Below are positions 47,064-58,661 of a stretch of DNA of 64,000 nt, piece after piece. A model generated the notes under the pieces. The model ran no database searches and had not been told where the DNA came from. It was given only the letters and a program-made list of their open reading frames with translations. A program made the position numbers and the translations under genes. Positions within the stretch are counted from its first letter, which is position 1. Each line of letters starts with the position of its first letter. This stretch comes from Macrophomina tecta. Its lineage: Eukaryota > Ascomycota > Dothideomycetes > Botryosphaeriales > Botryosphaeriaceae. The DNA lies in the NCBI GenBank assembly GCA_024180945.1, contig JAKSGN010000005.1, positions 2,914,001 to 2,978,000 of the forward strand, given 5' to 3'.

Positions 47064-49081
47064 TCAGTACCTGAAGCCATCCGTCCCAAGAAACGTCGCT
47101 AGATCATTAAGGCCCTTCAAATGTTCATCAAAAGCCCTCGAGTCTCCTTCGCTCGAATCCGCATCGTTCTGTCCAACGACCGGGTTGGTTTCCCGCTCCT
47201 CCGGGTTCATGACACCAGCAATGAACGACGAGGTCAGCGCGCCGTCTGTGTGTGCGGCCGCCCCGTTTCCATTGACGGGGGCGTATGGTAACTCTTTACG
47301 ATATATCTCCGGGCTGTGTCCGTTCGCGATAGATGAATTGTTCATGCTGTCATGGCGCTCAGTGACGGAGAGTGGGCCGCTGGGGTTGCTCCGACCGTCT
47401 AGCTTCGCAGACAGCCTGGCAAGCTCCTGGTACCAGCGCTCGGCAAGCGGCCACACGGGCACCGACTTCTGAAGGATTTCCAGCACGGGCGCGACAACGC
47501 GGGCGACAAGGCGAGATTCTGGTGTGTCAGCGCTGCTACCGTTCGTTGCAAGACCTGAATGAGTTGTGTCTGGGATGGGCACACCCTGTAGTATCATGTT
47601 GGCAACGGTACTGGAGGAGGTGTAGGCAGCGAAGAGGATGACAATGGGATGTGCGGGAGCAGCGGCGGCATCACCGACGAAGCTGGCATTGGCGTCCAGG
47701 GCCGTGATGAGGGCGGTGACGCGCTGTGCGGCATGCGAGATGGTGTCGATAACAGCCGTGACATCGGCGTCTGTATCGCCGCCGCCAGTGCGGCGGCCCA
47801 TGCGATGCAGTTGTTTGCGCGCAAGGAAGATGATGGCGCAGTAATAAACACAATGTGTGAAAGCGAAGGCATAGCCATTTCCAACTTGGATGTGGAGATC
47901 GATTTTGCCGGGCGTGTCTTGCTGGCGGGAGGGGAGATATTTTGTCCAATTGCGGAGGTCGGTGATGAGTTGGTGGTAGAGAGTGTCGTCTTGCTCGTCC
48001 TCGGGTGGGTCCATCACCCACGAGACGGCGCGGCGCCAAAGGACAGCTATCCGAATCATATGACCAAATTCACCGACGTCAGCTCTAGGTACATCAGGGG
48101 AGGCATAGGTCGGAAGATCACCGCCCAGAGTCGGCGTGTTCACTGCGCTCCCGAAGTGGAAGTCGTCCTCGCTGCATGGCAATTGAATGTGCAAATCCTC
48201 GGAACGCAAAGCAGCAGGGCGGCCGTTGCCACAAGACAGGAACTGATCCATGATGAAACAAGTCCAGACGGCACGGCGCGCGGTCTCGGCAGGAATGAAG
48301 TCCTCGTCGGGGGAAGTGGCCTGAGGTAGAAACATCTGGGCCATGCGGGCAGCCATGCCAAGATAGACGTAGGCACGAATGCCGCGGCCGGAGCCCCAAT
48401 GATGCATGGCCAGCAAACATAGAGACTGCACGTCAGGAATGGACGGACAGTCAATGCTGGAGAAAATGCTGGCCTGCACTTTCTCGGCGAAGTACTCGGA
48501 TGCACCGCCGGGCGAGCCGAAGCGGTGGATCAAGCCAGGAGAAGCCCTGCAGCAGACATCAGTGACAGACGGCAAGGTTTGGAGCATCGAGGATTTCACC
48601 TGGCGCCCGAGGCGAGGATGGCATAGTTCAAGGTCTGCGGCAGACGGCCTTCCTTGAGCAGCCGCAGGAAGCCGGGACGGTGGAAGCAGGGAAAGGGCCA
48701 CAGGGCGAGCGAGCGCTCGCAGTCCTGGATGTGGCTTGGATGCAGCTCGAGCTGGCTGGATAGATCTGGCGGGTCCGAGGCGGAGGCATCATGGCTGCCG
48801 TGCTGAAGATGGGTGGGCGGGGCGGGGGCAGCGGCGGCGGCAGCGGCGGCGGCGGCGGCGGTGGTGGTGTTGGCGAGCGGCGGCAGGCCGGCGATGACGG
48901 GGGCCCTCGGAGCACGCGGGACTTTGCCCGGGAAGACGCACTGCTGCTGGGCCTTGAGGCAGCCCCGGCACGGCTGGCCGTTGTCGTCGTGCAGGCACTT
49001 TGTCTTCTGGCGGCGACAGCGCACGCAGGCAGTGGCAGAGCGGGTGGCCAGCGGGGCAGGCTGGGCGGGAGCCGGGCTCAT
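47064..49081 (-). CDS. Zn2Cys6 fungal transcription factor
   Basis: Sequence-specific nuclear regulator of the Gal4 type. Exons 48600-49081 and 47064-48546 (53-nt intron, GTGAAA...TGCAG) give 654 aa. The zinc cluster is near the N-terminus: C19, C22, C29, C38, C41 and C48 with RCRRQKTKC spacing. A 12-14 residue polyalanine run (GCN repeat, about 48827-48865) follows, then the fungal_trans middle domain with LCLLAMHHWGSGRGIRAYVYLGMAARMA, RRAVWTCFIMDQFLSCGNGRP and a Ser/Asn-rich tail. The chosen ATG is the first in frame; the frame further upstream opens only on GTG. Target genes unknown; no obvious cluster surrounds it. Confidence 0.94.
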
Positions 49082-50687
49082 GGCGGCGCGTGAGGGAGAA
49101 GGGTAGTGGTGTTGGTCGTGGCGAGGCTCTCGGAGAAGGTGGTCGGATGACGAGCCCACGGGCCGGCTCGCTCGCTCTCAGTTCATGTCCGGCGCTAGTT
49201 TTGCCGGCTTTCCAGAGGCAGTGGCAGCCCAGCTAGGGGCCCTCTCGGCCTTTCCACCCCCCGCACATCCCCGTCATCCCACACCCACCCGCCAACCCCT
49301 CCAGCGCTCCCGCCGCATTCCATCCGTCGGCATTTTCTTGTCCGCTTCCGAGCGTCGTCCTTCGACGTCCGCCCTGCGGACTGCGCCCCGCTGGCCTATC
49401 GGGATGCAGAGCGCCGTCATCGGAGCCCCAGCCCGGTTGAACGTCGATCCCGGATTTGCGAGTCGCAGCCAATCCGCCTTCACACAATTCGCCCGCCCGC
49501 TCGCCAAGCTGTGCCGCAGCCTGGCAAGATAGGGGCCAGAGCCCTCTCTCGCCTGCGTCCTTCCCTGCTGACAAAAACACCCCGCGCCCGCCTCAGACAA
49601 AATGCCGACCGGGGCCGCCCATCCCGGCCTTTGGCTGCCGCGCAGGTCAACCTTCCTGGAACAACCCCCCGTGCTACCTGCCAAACAGATTGCTCCACGC
49701 GGTTTGGAGGGGGAAGCCAAGAGCGGTCCACTGATCACTTGGCTTTGACTTTCAGGAGAACATGAGCTCTAACAAGCCGCAGAGCGCCGGCTGAAGGGAC
49801 ATTCCTGGCTGTACCACAGTCACTTGCACTTCTCTCCGCCCTCACTCCAGCTGCCGGTTTCAAGAACCCATCAGCCCTCCCTCTTGACGGTGATATTGTG
49901 CGACGCAACCTGCGGCCCATCCGCCCGATGCCCCCCTCGGGCCGCCGCGGCCGAGGGGCAGCCATCCTGGAGAGCGAAACCGTTTGAGCATCAAGGGTTG
50001 AGAACTCTGGGCGCTAGTTGCTATGCAATCTCTTGACAAGCTCTCTGACTTTCCCCACTCGTCCGATCATATCTGCTGATACGAAACATTGCGTGGGTGA
50101 AGCAGCCGGGTAAGTGCCGCGCGGGTCGAGCTACGGAAGCGCTAAATTTAGACCCGGCGAGCTTGCCGAAGCCTGCCTCTGCTGACCAATCAGATCATGG
50201 CCCACCGTTTCTGCAACACTCAGCATTCAGCCACGTTGGTTTCCGCGGGACTTCGACAGACACGGCGCAAAACGCGTGAGGTTCAATTGTGCATCGTCCA
50301 TGCGAACCACTTCTTCTATTCGGTGGAACCATGGTGGCTGAGGTGTCGGGACTGCATCAGTTGCACGCGAATACGCACCCGACCTTCGGTGACACCAAGA
50401 CCATCGGGAAAACAAGTGCGTGCAGTTGGACTAGCAATCATGTAGACTGAAATTAACGCATATTCCTCTCATGTCACTCGCTTTCTGGATTTCTCCTTTT
50501 TCTTTTTTTTTTTTTTTTTTTTTTTTTTACCATGAATTAGTTCATGCTTTGCAACTCGTTCACTGGCAGAAAGAGAGTCAAGTGACGTAGCCATAAGCCA
50601 ACCGTGGCTACCCATATAGCTGGGCATTTGATGTAATACATTATTAGACGGCATAAATGCACCTCTAGACAAAGTTTCTAACATCAA
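49082..50687. other. Intergenic region with long T-run
   Basis: No supported gene in 1.6 kb. A T-run of 26 bases at 50503-50528 is the longest homopolymer in the window. The part adjoining 49081 is the promoter of the Zn2Cys6 gene. Confidence 0.4.
50503..50528. repeat. Poly(T) run
   Basis: Twenty-six consecutive T. It lies about 160 bases 3' of the minus-strand membrane-protein gene, so on the transcribed strand it is poly(A). A retroposed poly(A) tail is conceivable, but no retroelement body adjoins it. Confidence 0.9.
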
Positions 50688-52191
50688 CTAGATGTTTTCG
50701 AACGTACTCACATCTACCCTCCACTCCATCCCAGCCAACGCTTGAGTCAAATACAAGTTTTCAAACTCCTCGATATCGGCCTGACCTGCAGCCGCCGACT
50801 TAGTGGTCCAGCCAAAAACACCCGTGGGCCTCAGATACCATGGCAAGACTTGGTCGCCCCAGATGTTCGTTAACGCCGAATTCGCCTCCATGTCAATAAG
50901 GGCTGTAAGCTCGCTCTGGCCCTTAGAAGCGTCTGGCAGTTGCCCAATCGTCAGGTTTCCAGGGCCCAGGTAGGTTCCATTAGGACCGTAAACGTCGAGT
51001 TCTATTCGGCCGAGCTGGAGCGAAAACGGGTTACTGTAGTTGTGATGAGAAGTTTCAAGAATCCCGGTTGCGCGGAACTGAAGATTTTCTGTTAGTGCGT
51101 CCAATGACCTGGGGATATTTCCTTTCTTACGTTGTAAGTACTCCTCGCATTTGGTCGCAGTGCCGGTGCACTCGTTACCGTCTCGGAGAATGTGTGCTCA
51201 TAAGCCCAAAACCTGGAAACGCCGCCAAGACCTGCTCGAAAAGCGCAAACCATCAGCTTCCCCAGATACAAAAGTGCAGATTCCATAGCGATCGAACTGA
51301 AGACCGACAAAGGAAGAGAAGGGAAGACAAGAGCGACTGACCGGCAAACCCAACCACCTTGTCCCACGCCACCCCAAACCACGGCAACGCACTCGCCCAC
51401 CTCACCCTCGTCCTCCCCACCATCCTAACTTCGACCAGCTGCTCCACAATCAACCTGCGCATCAACCTCACGGCCTCCGCATCTCCCACCCCGCCACCGC
51501 CCCTTGCGCCGCCTACCTCAAACCCAAACCGCTGCTCCCTAGTCCCCGTCCACCCCTTGCCCGCCACCCGCGCTGTCGCCAGGTCCTTTCGCCCCTCATC
51601 CCCCTCCACCTCCTTCTCCTCCGTGAACACATCCGCCATCCCCACACGCGCCTCAAACGCTCTCATCCCAAACGCCCCTCCACCCTCATACTCCACCCCC
51701 GCATCTACAGCCACGCCCCAACTTCCGGCATCCTCAAACGACACATCCAACGCCGCCGGCGCTCGAAACGCCAAGGCATCGACCAGCGGCTGCGCCCTGC
51801 GCGCCTCGACGACATAGACGAGCACGACGGGCAGCACGACGGCGGCGCAGGCGCTCACGAGCAGCGCGAAGAGCAGCCAGCGCGGGGTGCGCTTGAGACG
51901 GGCCCACCAGGTGGGCGGCGGACGGCGGGGGAAGGGCGAGTAAGGGGGTGGTTTGGGGGTGGTGGTGGTGGTTGTGTGGTACGCGGGAGGAGGTTCGTCG
52001 GTGTTATTGTTATTGCTATTTTGGTCGTTGGTGTGGTCGGGAAGGATTGTTGAAGAGGAGGAAGAGGAGGCGGTAGTGATGGTGGCGGCGGCGTTTGTTT
52101 GCGCATGGGGGTGGCGGTCGTCGTCGTTGGTCTGGTGGGCCGTGGTGGAGGGCAGGGTGCCCAGCTCGATCGCTGGTGGTGTTGACGGCAT
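50688..52191 (-). CDS. Single-pass membrane protein of unknown function, DUF3712/LEA-like lumenal part
   Basis: Three exons, 51342-52191, 51131-51231 and 50688-51077, joined by introns of 110 and 53 nt, give 446 aa. The first 95 residues are Ser/Thr/Asn/Pro-rich and disordered, with a PPPAY element. A basic WWARLKRTPR patch precedes one membrane helix (about 105-127, LLFALLVSACAAVVLPVVLV). The rest looks like paired beta-sandwich repeats, with NPFSLQLGRIELDVYGPNG in the last exon as in fungal DUF3712 proteins, a group related to plant LEA-2/yeast Tag1-type domains. Topology suggests the C-terminal part lies in the vacuolar lumen or outside. Function unknown; the DUF assignment is from pattern memory. 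Confidence 0.75.
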
Positions 52192-53115
52192 CTCGGCTTG
52201 TTCTCTTCCCCCAGACGGGTGTAGTGAGATGAGGATGCGACAAGGTCTTTGGGAGTACGAGCAGTTCTACTATGTGCTGATTTCCGGGCACTATACAAAG
52301 CACTCTCAAGGCCAGCGAGGCAAAACCAAAAATACGAGCAGCTTTAGTGCGTGTAACGTGGCCGTTAGAGGTTTTTAAGGCGAATTAGAACTTCCATCGC
52401 GGAAGAGAACGAGGCTCAAGTAGTATTGATACTCAGGAAGCGATACTGTAAATGCGCAGAGTTCATCCTGGAGGGGCGCCGCATTTACGAGAATTACTGA
52501 GCGCATGCAAGGGACAGCACAATACCTTTGTCAGTCAGAAGCGATAAGAGAGGGTAAGTCAGACGGTTGTGACGGTTGATTGGACTGCCAAGCGGAGCTT
52601 GATGGCGAAGGATACTATAAAAAGCAGGGTACAACATGGCAATTACGATATCTCGGTTGCGGCGCCGGAATGGGCAGGTGCCCGCGAGAGGTGTTTTTCT
52701 CAATGTGGTCGCGCCAAGCCACTACCCACGGTAAGGTCCGGTGCTAAGAGTAAGAGATGTCGGCCCAAGGCTGATGTGAAGGGCCCTGGGCTTGTTGACT
52801 ATGCCCAAAACTGTGTGCGAGGCTTGTGCTTTCAACATTGAGAACTGTACTTTCCAAAATTGTAGTGATTTTCCGTGTCGACGCGGTTGTTGGAATGCAG
52901 GGTTTGCGGATGATTGACAACTCATCAATTCAAGTCTTCTGCGCTAGGTAACAACGATCAACGTAACGTTGTGGTATCCTTCAATATCCAATGCACTCCA
53001 TTGCATATTATGCCAGTAGTCTCCTCACCAGAAAAAGAGAATCAAACCATTATTCCATCATCAAGATGCGAAAGTAAACGGACCAAGCAGACGCTATCTT
53101 CCGATTATAGAGAAA
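52192..53115. other. Intergenic region
   Basis: Promoter side of the membrane-protein gene on the left and 3' side of the SDR gene on the right. No gene recognised. Confidence 0.4.
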
Positions 53116-53975
53116 TTACTGCGACGAACCGCCGGAAATGGTAATTACTTGACCTGAAGACGGCATCAGTACACGATCATAGCCTGCGGTAACTGCTGAG
53201 ACTTACCGTTGACCCATCCACCATCGTCACTTGCCAGGAAGCCAACCACTCTGGCGACATCCTGCGGTTCTGCACACCGACCAAGAGGGCAATGTGAGGC
53301 CATGAGGCCTTCGATCTTCTCAGCCGACCAGTCGGGTGTGCCCCCAGGAATGTAGTGCCAAGCGTTCTGGGTGAACATGTCACTCTTGATACCCCCGGGA
53401 GCAACGCCGTTGACGGTAATCCCCCTGACGCCAAAGTCGGTTGCAAAAGACTTGATCATGCCGATGACAGCCATCTTGCTTGCGTTGTAGAGGACGTGGT
53501 CTTTCACGCCGAGTAGACCAGCAGCGATGGAGGACATGAGGATGAGGCGACCGTTGTCCTCGAGATGCTTGAAGGCAGCCTGGCCGACGAAGAATTGTGC
53601 GCGGGCGTTGAGGTTGAAGACGTGGTCATACTTCTCCTCGGTGATCTCGAGAGTCTTGTCCCAGCTCTCAGTGCCCGAGTTGCTCATAACGATGTCCAGT
53701 TTGCCAAAGTGCTTCTTGGCTTCCTCGAACAGGCGGTTGATCTCAGAGACCTTGGAGACGTCGGCCTGGATGGAGATGGCCTTGGCGCCGTTGCCGTAGG
53801 ACTCGATCTCCTTGACGACTTCTTCGGCGGGGCCTTTGGAGGAGACGTAGTTGACGACGACGGAGGCGCCGCGCTTGCCCAGCTCGAGAGCGCAGCCGCG
53901 GCCAATGCCACGGCCGGCGCCGGTGACGAGAGCGACCTTGCCCTCAAGGCTAGCTGTGGGAACGGCTACGACCAT
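53116..53975 (-). CDS. Tetrahydroxynaphthalene/versicolorin reductase-like SDR
   Basis: NADPH-dependent reductase of the SDR superfamily. Exon 1 is 53207-53975 and a 38-nt last exon, 53116-53153, follows a 53-nt intron (GTAAGT...CTTCAG). Splicing gives DDGGWVNGQVITISGGSSQ, the exact kind of C-terminus this subfamily has, whereas reading through ends in an unrelated tail at 53166. The 268-aa protein has TGAGRGIGRG cofactor binding, NSG, the catalytic Ser (LMSSIAAG), YNASK with Tyr and Lys, and PGGIKSDMF. Close relatives reduce polyhydroxynaphthalenes in DHN-melanin synthesis or act on aflatoxin-type anthraquinones. Which reaction applies cannot be told, and no polyketide synthase is in the window. 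Confidence 0.92.
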
Positions 53976-55092
53976 GATTGTTGATTGCTGCGGCGTTGGG
54001 GTCAGGAAAATCGCAAAGACGGGTGGTATTCTGAGAACATACGGGTATAAACCGGGGAGTCTTGTGCTCAAGGGAACAGCGACGACGGAAGTCAAGTTGG
54101 AAAGAAGTCGAGGACTCAGCAAAGGCGATAGAATTTGGAGCTAGGAGAGTTCAACAGCCGTTGAAGGACTATATAAACAAGCCAACAAAAAAAAGTTACC
54201 ACGGGTGTTTGGGGATGACGCGACGCGTCGGAGTCGGATCCCCGCCCTCGGTCCGGACACCATGACCTACCTAGCCTCCACATCGGAAGGCATGGCCGTT
54301 CTGGAAGTGTTCCACAGAGATCCGATCGGCATTCACAGAGGCCGAGGGAGCGATTGGCCGTGTATGGGGCAAAGCGTCAGCGGTTGTGGCTGTAACGTGG
54401 GGCAATGGGGTTCAAAGGGAGGACTTGGCTGTCTAGCAAGTCCGAAGCTGAGGTGAGTGCGTCGGCGAAGGAGCGGGGCGATGCGAAATGGCAGATCTCA
54501 TCTGCAGGCAGTAGTCCGAGCCGTGATGGGGAGGGAGCTGTTTCCCGATTGCTGGGCAGGATATGAAGCGGCGAAGGTACCTGGAGACGACCAGATGCGG
54601 AGCGACGAGCTTATCTTATCGCAGGCAATCGACCCCCGGCAGGACCAGCACACCCGCGCGCCAGCACCAGCACCAGCACCAGCACGCCGCAGGGCCATCG
54701 TCAGCCAAAGGCCATGGGGACCTCAATTATTCGTGCATCGTGGCCAGCGCTGTCGTGGCCTCCGCCGCAAGAGACCATTCGAGCTACGGACCCATAGCCC
54801 AGCGAAGGAGCAGGGCGGCGGGGCAACAATCGCCGAGATGGCGACGCCACGACTTGACGTGATGCACTCCGCCGACTCCTAGCCCCATTTTCTCTGCTGG
54901 CTTCGTTTCTGCCTCCACCGACCCTCTCGTGCATCTCTCGGACCCGACCCCGTGTGGAGGAAGATAGCTGCAGGCCAGGCCCATAACCGCAGCTCTCTCC
55001 AGCCAGCCTACGCCGGACAACCGCCAGCTCGCAGTCGGCGCACCTCTTCCCGTGCAACAGCAACCACCTCCACCGCCACTACAGCCACCAAG
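53976..55092. promoter_or_regulatory. Divergent promoter region of SDR and SurE genes
   Basis: 1.1 kb between the two starts. A TATATAAA-type sequence lies at about 54170-54177 and TATAAA near 54044-54049. A (CCAGCA)n repeat sits at about 54661-54684. No gene recognised. Confidence 0.45.
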
Positions 55093-56245
55093 ATGCACAT
55101 CCTCGTAAGAGCCGCTTTCCCCTCCCCTGCGCCCGTTCACGCACCCTGGACACGCCACTGACACGCAGCCCTCACTCAGGTAACCAACGACGACGGCCCG
55201 CCGTCCAATGACTCCTCGCCCTATGTGCACCCCTTCATCGCCGCCCTCCAGCAACACGGCCACACCGTCTCCGTCGTCCTTCCCAACGTCCAGCGGTCCT
55301 GGATCGGCAAAGCCCACATCGTCGGCCACAGCATCCGGCCCACCTACTTCCGGCCCGACCCCATCCCCACGCCGCTGCCCACCTCCCCCGACGACGGCAC
55401 GCCGCGCTACCCCAACACCGGCACAACCAGCGCCCAGCCGCTTCCGCCCACCTCCACCGCCGAGGAATGGATCCTCGTCGACAGCACGCCCGCGTCCTGC
55501 GTGCAGATCGGCCTGCACCACTACTTCACCGCGCGCGGCCCGGTCGACCTGGTCGTCTCCGGCCCCAACTACGGCCGCAACACGACGGCCGTCTTCGCGC
55601 TCAGCAGCGGCACCATCGGCGGCGCCATGGAAGGCGCCGTCTGCGGCAAGCGGTCCATCGCGCTCAGCTTCGCCTTCTTCGACCGCAACCACGACGCGAA
55701 CATCATTTCTGAAGCTTGCGAGCAGGCCGTCAAGGTCATCGAGCACCTCGCCGCCAATTGGGGCGAGGACGCGCATCTGTACAGCGTCAATGTGCCGCTG
55801 CAGGCGGGCGTGTCTGGCCGCAAGACGGTGTGGACCGAGATGCTGCAGAATGCGTGGGCGAGCGGAAGCTGCTTCCAGGAGGTGCTGGTGCCGGAGAGCG
55901 AGGACGACGGGCCCGCGGAGGCGGAGCGTGAGTTGCGGAAGGAGGAGGGGAGGAGCGAGCGAGGGGGTGGTGACAGTGCGGGCGGGAGTGGGACGGTGAC
56001 GCCGCATGCGAGGTACGACCATAAGCACTTCAAGTGGGCGCCGAATTTCAAGGATGTCCACGATAGTGTGGAGAAGAGCGAGCCTGGGAATGATGGGTGG
56101 GCGGTCAGGCAAGGCTACACCAGGTATGTACTCCAGGTTCCTTTGGGGGATTTGCGACGTCGTGCTAATGTTGAGTAGCGTTACGCCGCTGAGGGCAAAC
56201 TTCATGCATGCGTCGGCTAACTTCAAGGGCGAACTGAAGATATAG
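55093..56245 (+). CDS. SurE-like phosphatase/nucleotidase
   Basis: Metal-dependent phosphatase of the SurE family (5'/3'-nucleotidase or acid phosphatase activity in characterised members). Three exons: a 12-nt first exon 55093-55104 (MHIL), 55180-56123 and 56179-56245, giving 340 aa. The first junction (intron 75 nt, GTAAGA...CTCAG) restores the invariant N-terminal MHILVTNDDGP, whose Asp-Asp binds the metal. The third ligand region is VVSGPNYGRN (Asn). A Ser/Pro-rich insertion (about residues 68-95) and an acidic/Gly-rich loop (about 245-275) distinguish it from bacterial enzymes. The last intron is 55 nt. Substrate unknown. It is convergent with the acid phosphatase gene, 337 bases apart. 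Confidence 0.92.
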
Positions 56246-56582
56246 ATCAGGCAATGGGTGAGGCCAAGGGCTCTCTCCTCATGTTAGAGTTGCATTGCTG
56301 TCCTCAGCTTCAAATATACCCAGGTCTGAACAAATGGGATAATTCTCTCCCACAATAAGGTGTGCGTTCCAGTTTTGACTTGTCAGGAAAACGTATGAAG
56401 TGAGGAGCTGCAGTGAAAATTCACTGGGTGTTGCGAATGCAGATCGCATGTGTCATTGTCGGTTGCAAGATGAGTATATACATATTTTCCCATTAACTAT
56501 GACTCGTCATTACGCGTATCAAAAATACCTACACTGCTGGGATTTTCATCATTCACCGGCCATCATTAATTATCACTCCCAC
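56246..56582. other. Short convergent intergenic spacer
   Basis: Holds the 3' ends of the SurE and histidine acid phosphatase genes; A+T-rich with nothing else visible. Confidence 0.4.
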
Positions 56583-58005
56583 TCACACACCGTAGATGCC
56601 CAAGACATTGCTTTCATTAGACTGACCCCCACACTGCTCGGTAAAGCCGCCGTACATCTGTCCCCTCTCCTGCACCCACTTCTCGAACGAGCTGCGCGCA
56701 CAGCTCTCACCGGGTCCGTCGATGCATCCCGGCAGCGGCTGGGGGCTGCTGTTGACGAGCGTGCGATAGAACTCATCGCCGGCATCCTCGAAGCCATAGC
56801 TGTCGCAGGACATCTTCTCGATGGCTACGTTGGTCAGGAAGGGGATGATGTTGCTGCTCTTCCAGGCGCGACGGTGGTTGATGACGTCGTTGGGCATGGT
56901 CGCGTTGGGGTTGTTGGTGCCCGTGTAGGCGCTGTTGTTGAAGAGGCCCATGGCGACAAGGACGGTGGGGGGGAGCTCGCGATGCGTGAAGGAGACGTAG
57001 AGGTCCTGGGCGTCGGCGGACGCGGTGAATAGAGAGGAGGCGGTGGCATTGACCCAGGGGTAGCCGAGGATGGGCGAGATGGGATTGCCGTAGCCCGTGT
57101 TGTGGTGGTACATCAGATCGTTGGTGTACTCGAAGGCGAGCCACTCGTCGGGCGAGAAGAGGGAAAGCGAGCAGAAAGGCGAGGTGCCGCGGATGACGGA
57201 CTCATAGCCGCAGAGCTGCTGCATGCCGTAGATGTCGGAGGCAGTCCAATTGAAGGCAGGGACCTCAGCGCGGAAGCGGGCGATGATGGGGGCTGTGTAC
57301 TTCTTTTGGAAGACCTGTGGGGATGTGCTGTTAGCAACTGGGAATGGGAGGGAGAGGCTCAAGACGGCTTACGGATGACTGGTCGCTGCCACGAGAGGAG
57401 CTGTATGCAGGGCACCCCTTGTACGGCGTCAAGCTATCGGCACCCATATCGGACTCCTCGCCGATCTGAGTGAGAGTGGTCATGTTGCTCGTCCGGTCTA
57501 GTCCGTTGATCAAGGACTGAGCGCTCTTGACAGTCCGCTCTGCCGTGCTCGTCCACACCTTCTTGGGGGTGGCGAAGCTAGGATACCGGCGTGCCAGCTC
57601 CACGCCCAGAGACATGGCCTCGAGCTCACCAATCTTGGTTAGCTTCTCCATGTCGCGGTCCTCGTCAATGGGGTCAACCCAGGTGGACAGGAATGATAGA
57701 GTTTGCGACTTGCTGAAGTCGGCAGAGGTGTTCTTCAGCTTGTCGGTGAAGGGCTCGATGTAGGACTCGTAGTCAAAGTCATTGGCGTAGATAGCGGCAT
57801 GACGGACTAGGTAAGCTGCGCGGGTGACGTTGCAGCCTTGGGGAGGCGCCGGCGAAAGCGGAGGGTCCTGGGGAGAGAAGTAGGGTGCGATGCCGGCCAT
57901 GTGCTCAAGCGGGTCAAATTGATATTCATCCGGGCTGTAGAGGATGTTCTGGGTACTGGCCCGGGAGGTGCCCAAGAGGGCGGAGAGAACGAGGAGGTTG
58001 TGCAT
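56583..58005 (-). CDS. Secreted histidine-phosphatase-family protein with atypical active-site motif
   Basis: Two exons, 57373-58005 and 56583-57314 (58-nt intron, GTAAGC...CACAG), give 454 aa. A signal peptide is present (MHNLLVLSALLGTSRA) and about ten N-glycosylation sequons occur. It follows the histidine acid phosphatase/phytase branch-2 layout: YLVRHAAIYAND at about 65-76 supplies the nucleophile His69 with Arg68, KKVWTSTAERTVKSAQ supplies the second Arg region, and FTHRELPPTVLVAMGLFNN is at the proton-donor site. The usual RHGxRxP motif is changed to RHAAIYA and the usual HD to HRE. I recall this variant as a recurrent fungal subgroup, so activity may be altered rather than lost. Likely role: extracellular phosphate release; uncertain. 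Confidence 0.88.
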
Positions 58006-58661
58006 GTTGCCTGCGTGCTGCGGTGTTGTACAGCTACGAAGGAGAAAGATATGGTGGGTAAACAAGATAAATCGCTCAATTTGCTCCCCCAAGAAGCTCA
58101 CGGCGCGGAGCAATGGTGCAGCATGAAAGGAAAGCGCGCTTTCATAAACATAGGGATGGGCGGATGGACCGAGCTGGGTCTGACGTCACGGATTAAGCTT
58201 TTTTGGCGGCCGCCTTGGAATTGCCGGGGTCCATCGGAGGAACAGGCAACGATCGACACGCCAGACAGGTTTCCTAACCTCGTTCGCCCAGGTTGCTCGG
58301 CTGGCTCGGATCGAGTGGTGGCATTCTCACCTGCACCTGTCCTGTTTTCTCTCTTCTTTACCTACAGCACACAAGCTGCGTTGTCGGCTGGTCCGAGCCC
58401 TGCAGTGAGCTGACACCACGAACGCCAATGAGCTTGGGAGACGCAAGCACACAAGAGATGAGGGTCTCCTGTTCATTACCCGCCTTTCATGGTAGGCTGG
58501 CCATTCACCGCACACAGCAGGCTCAGAGATCGCAATGGAAGGATTCGAGACACGTACAATGCCCATACACCCGCGACTCCATCAGATGAAAGTAGTGGTA
58601 TGCAGCAATCTCCATCTACAGTCTAAATGCCACATTCGAGCTCTCTCGACTTTCTGCCCCT
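58006..58661. other. Intergenic region upstream of the acid phosphatase
   Basis: Promoter of the phosphatase gene (minus strand) and 3' flank of the PhyH gene. A short palindrome GAAAGCGCGCTTTC is found near 58129-58142. No gene recognised. Confidence 0.4.

Noticed and set aside
54456..54882. 141-codon frame containing a (CCAGCA)n repeat
   Set aside because: The Ala/Pro repeat comes from a microsatellite in the SDR/SurE promoter region. There is no motif or supporting structure.
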